In this document: one piece after another, positions 23,989 through 24,098 of the stretch
How positions within the stretch are numbered: the stretch's first letter is position 1
How the letters are laid out: each line of letters opens with the position of its first letter
Assembly: GCA_963605535.1 (NCBI GenBank)
Contig: CAVCXB010000038.1
Coordinates: 1-24,098 of the forward strand
Length of the DNA: 24,098 bases
Direction of reading: 5' to 3'
Source: Anthropogastromicrobium chipingensis_A
GTDB lineage: Bacteria; Bacillota; Clostridia; Lachnospirales; Lachnospiraceae
Made by a program: the position numbers and the translations under genes
The notes under the pieces: generated by a model
Seen by the model: only the letters and a program-made list of their open reading frames with translations
Databases searched by the model: none
What the model was told of the DNA's origin: nothing

Positions 23989-24005
23989 CAGCTCTGACGA
24001 GTAAA
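23987..24005 (+). repeat. 19-bp repeat, copy 2 (inverted relative to 39-57)
   Basis: GCCAGCTCTGACGAGTAAA is the exact reverse complement of 39-57. It overlaps the palindrome upstream of the LacI-type gene by 2 bp. Beyond it, to the end of the window (24006-24098), I see no gene or clear signal. Confidence 0.6.
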
Positions 24006-24098
24006 CTTCTCATTTTTTCTTTTACTGAATTTTCACCAAGCCATCAAAACATTTGTTCTGTCTTTTTTCCTTTTAAGGCACAGACTTTCCTCATGTTA

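Noticed and set aside
39..24005. The inverted 19-mers as ends of a 24-kb mobile element
   Set aside because: The DNA between them is mostly core housekeeping genes in a conserved order and contains no transposase or integrase.
24060..24098. Minus-strand GAGGAAAGTCTGTGCC, similar to the P4 segment of RNase P RNA
   Set aside because: Only about 16 bases resemble rnpB. The sequence that should follow for some 300 nt is instead A-rich intergenic DNA and the LacI promoter, so it is a chance match.

Overview
The window reads as chromosomal DNA of a Gram-positive, endospore-forming, glycogen-making anaerobe of the Clostridia, most likely a gut Lachnospiraceae-type bacterium. This rests on three things: spoIVA sits at the end of a DUF512-der-plsY-gpsA-spoIVA cluster, a glgC/glgD pair is present, and aspartate-semialdehyde dehydrogenase is of the archaeal type. 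Family placement is inference from gene order and protein style, not from a search. Every convincing gene is on the minus strand except the M18 aminopeptidase. Coding density is high and no gene-free stretch exceeds 300 bases. I see no tRNA, rRNA, CRISPR array or intact transposase.

Layout, following minus-strand transcription from the right end. (1) 22.7-24.1 kb: a LacI-type regulator with an excellent promoter. Its 3' part is missing and is replaced out of frame by the C-terminal piece of what looks like an FRG-domain protein. A 987-residue cytoplasmic GH3 glycosidase follows directly. (2) 18.1-19.7 kb: a two-gene ABC importer (ATPase and permease) with no binding protein beside it. Its 3' end overlaps the convergent M18 aminopeptidase gene. 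(3) 13.6-16.5 kb: a coiled-coil/zinc-ribbon protein, then asd and galM. (4) 9.3-13.4 kb: topoisomerase III, then a beta-helix (GlmU C-half-like) protein translationally coupled to a YihY/BrkB membrane protein. (5) 6.7-9.1 kb: glgC-glgD, the two subunits of ADP-glucose pyrophosphorylase. (6) 0.1-6.5 kb: a radical-SAM/PDZ DUF512 protein, the ribosome-assembly GTPase Der, the phospholipid enzymes PlsY and GpsA (GpsA makes the glycerol-3-phosphate that PlsY acylates), and the spore-coat ATPase SpoIVA.

The least expected material is between and at the ends of genes. Two diverged copies of a foldback element of about 130 bp lie in inverted orientation inside the der-spoIVA cluster; their paired arms carry compensatory changes. 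A 19-bp sequence occurs in inverted orientation close to both ends of the window. The 3' end of glgD is followed by a 16-bp tandem duplication and a 10-bp-period array. The leader of the beta-helix operon holds three copies of a small palindrome at near-helical spacing. The LacI/FRG junction is a probable recombination scar. I found no complete defence, mobile or biosynthetic system here that I could call new.
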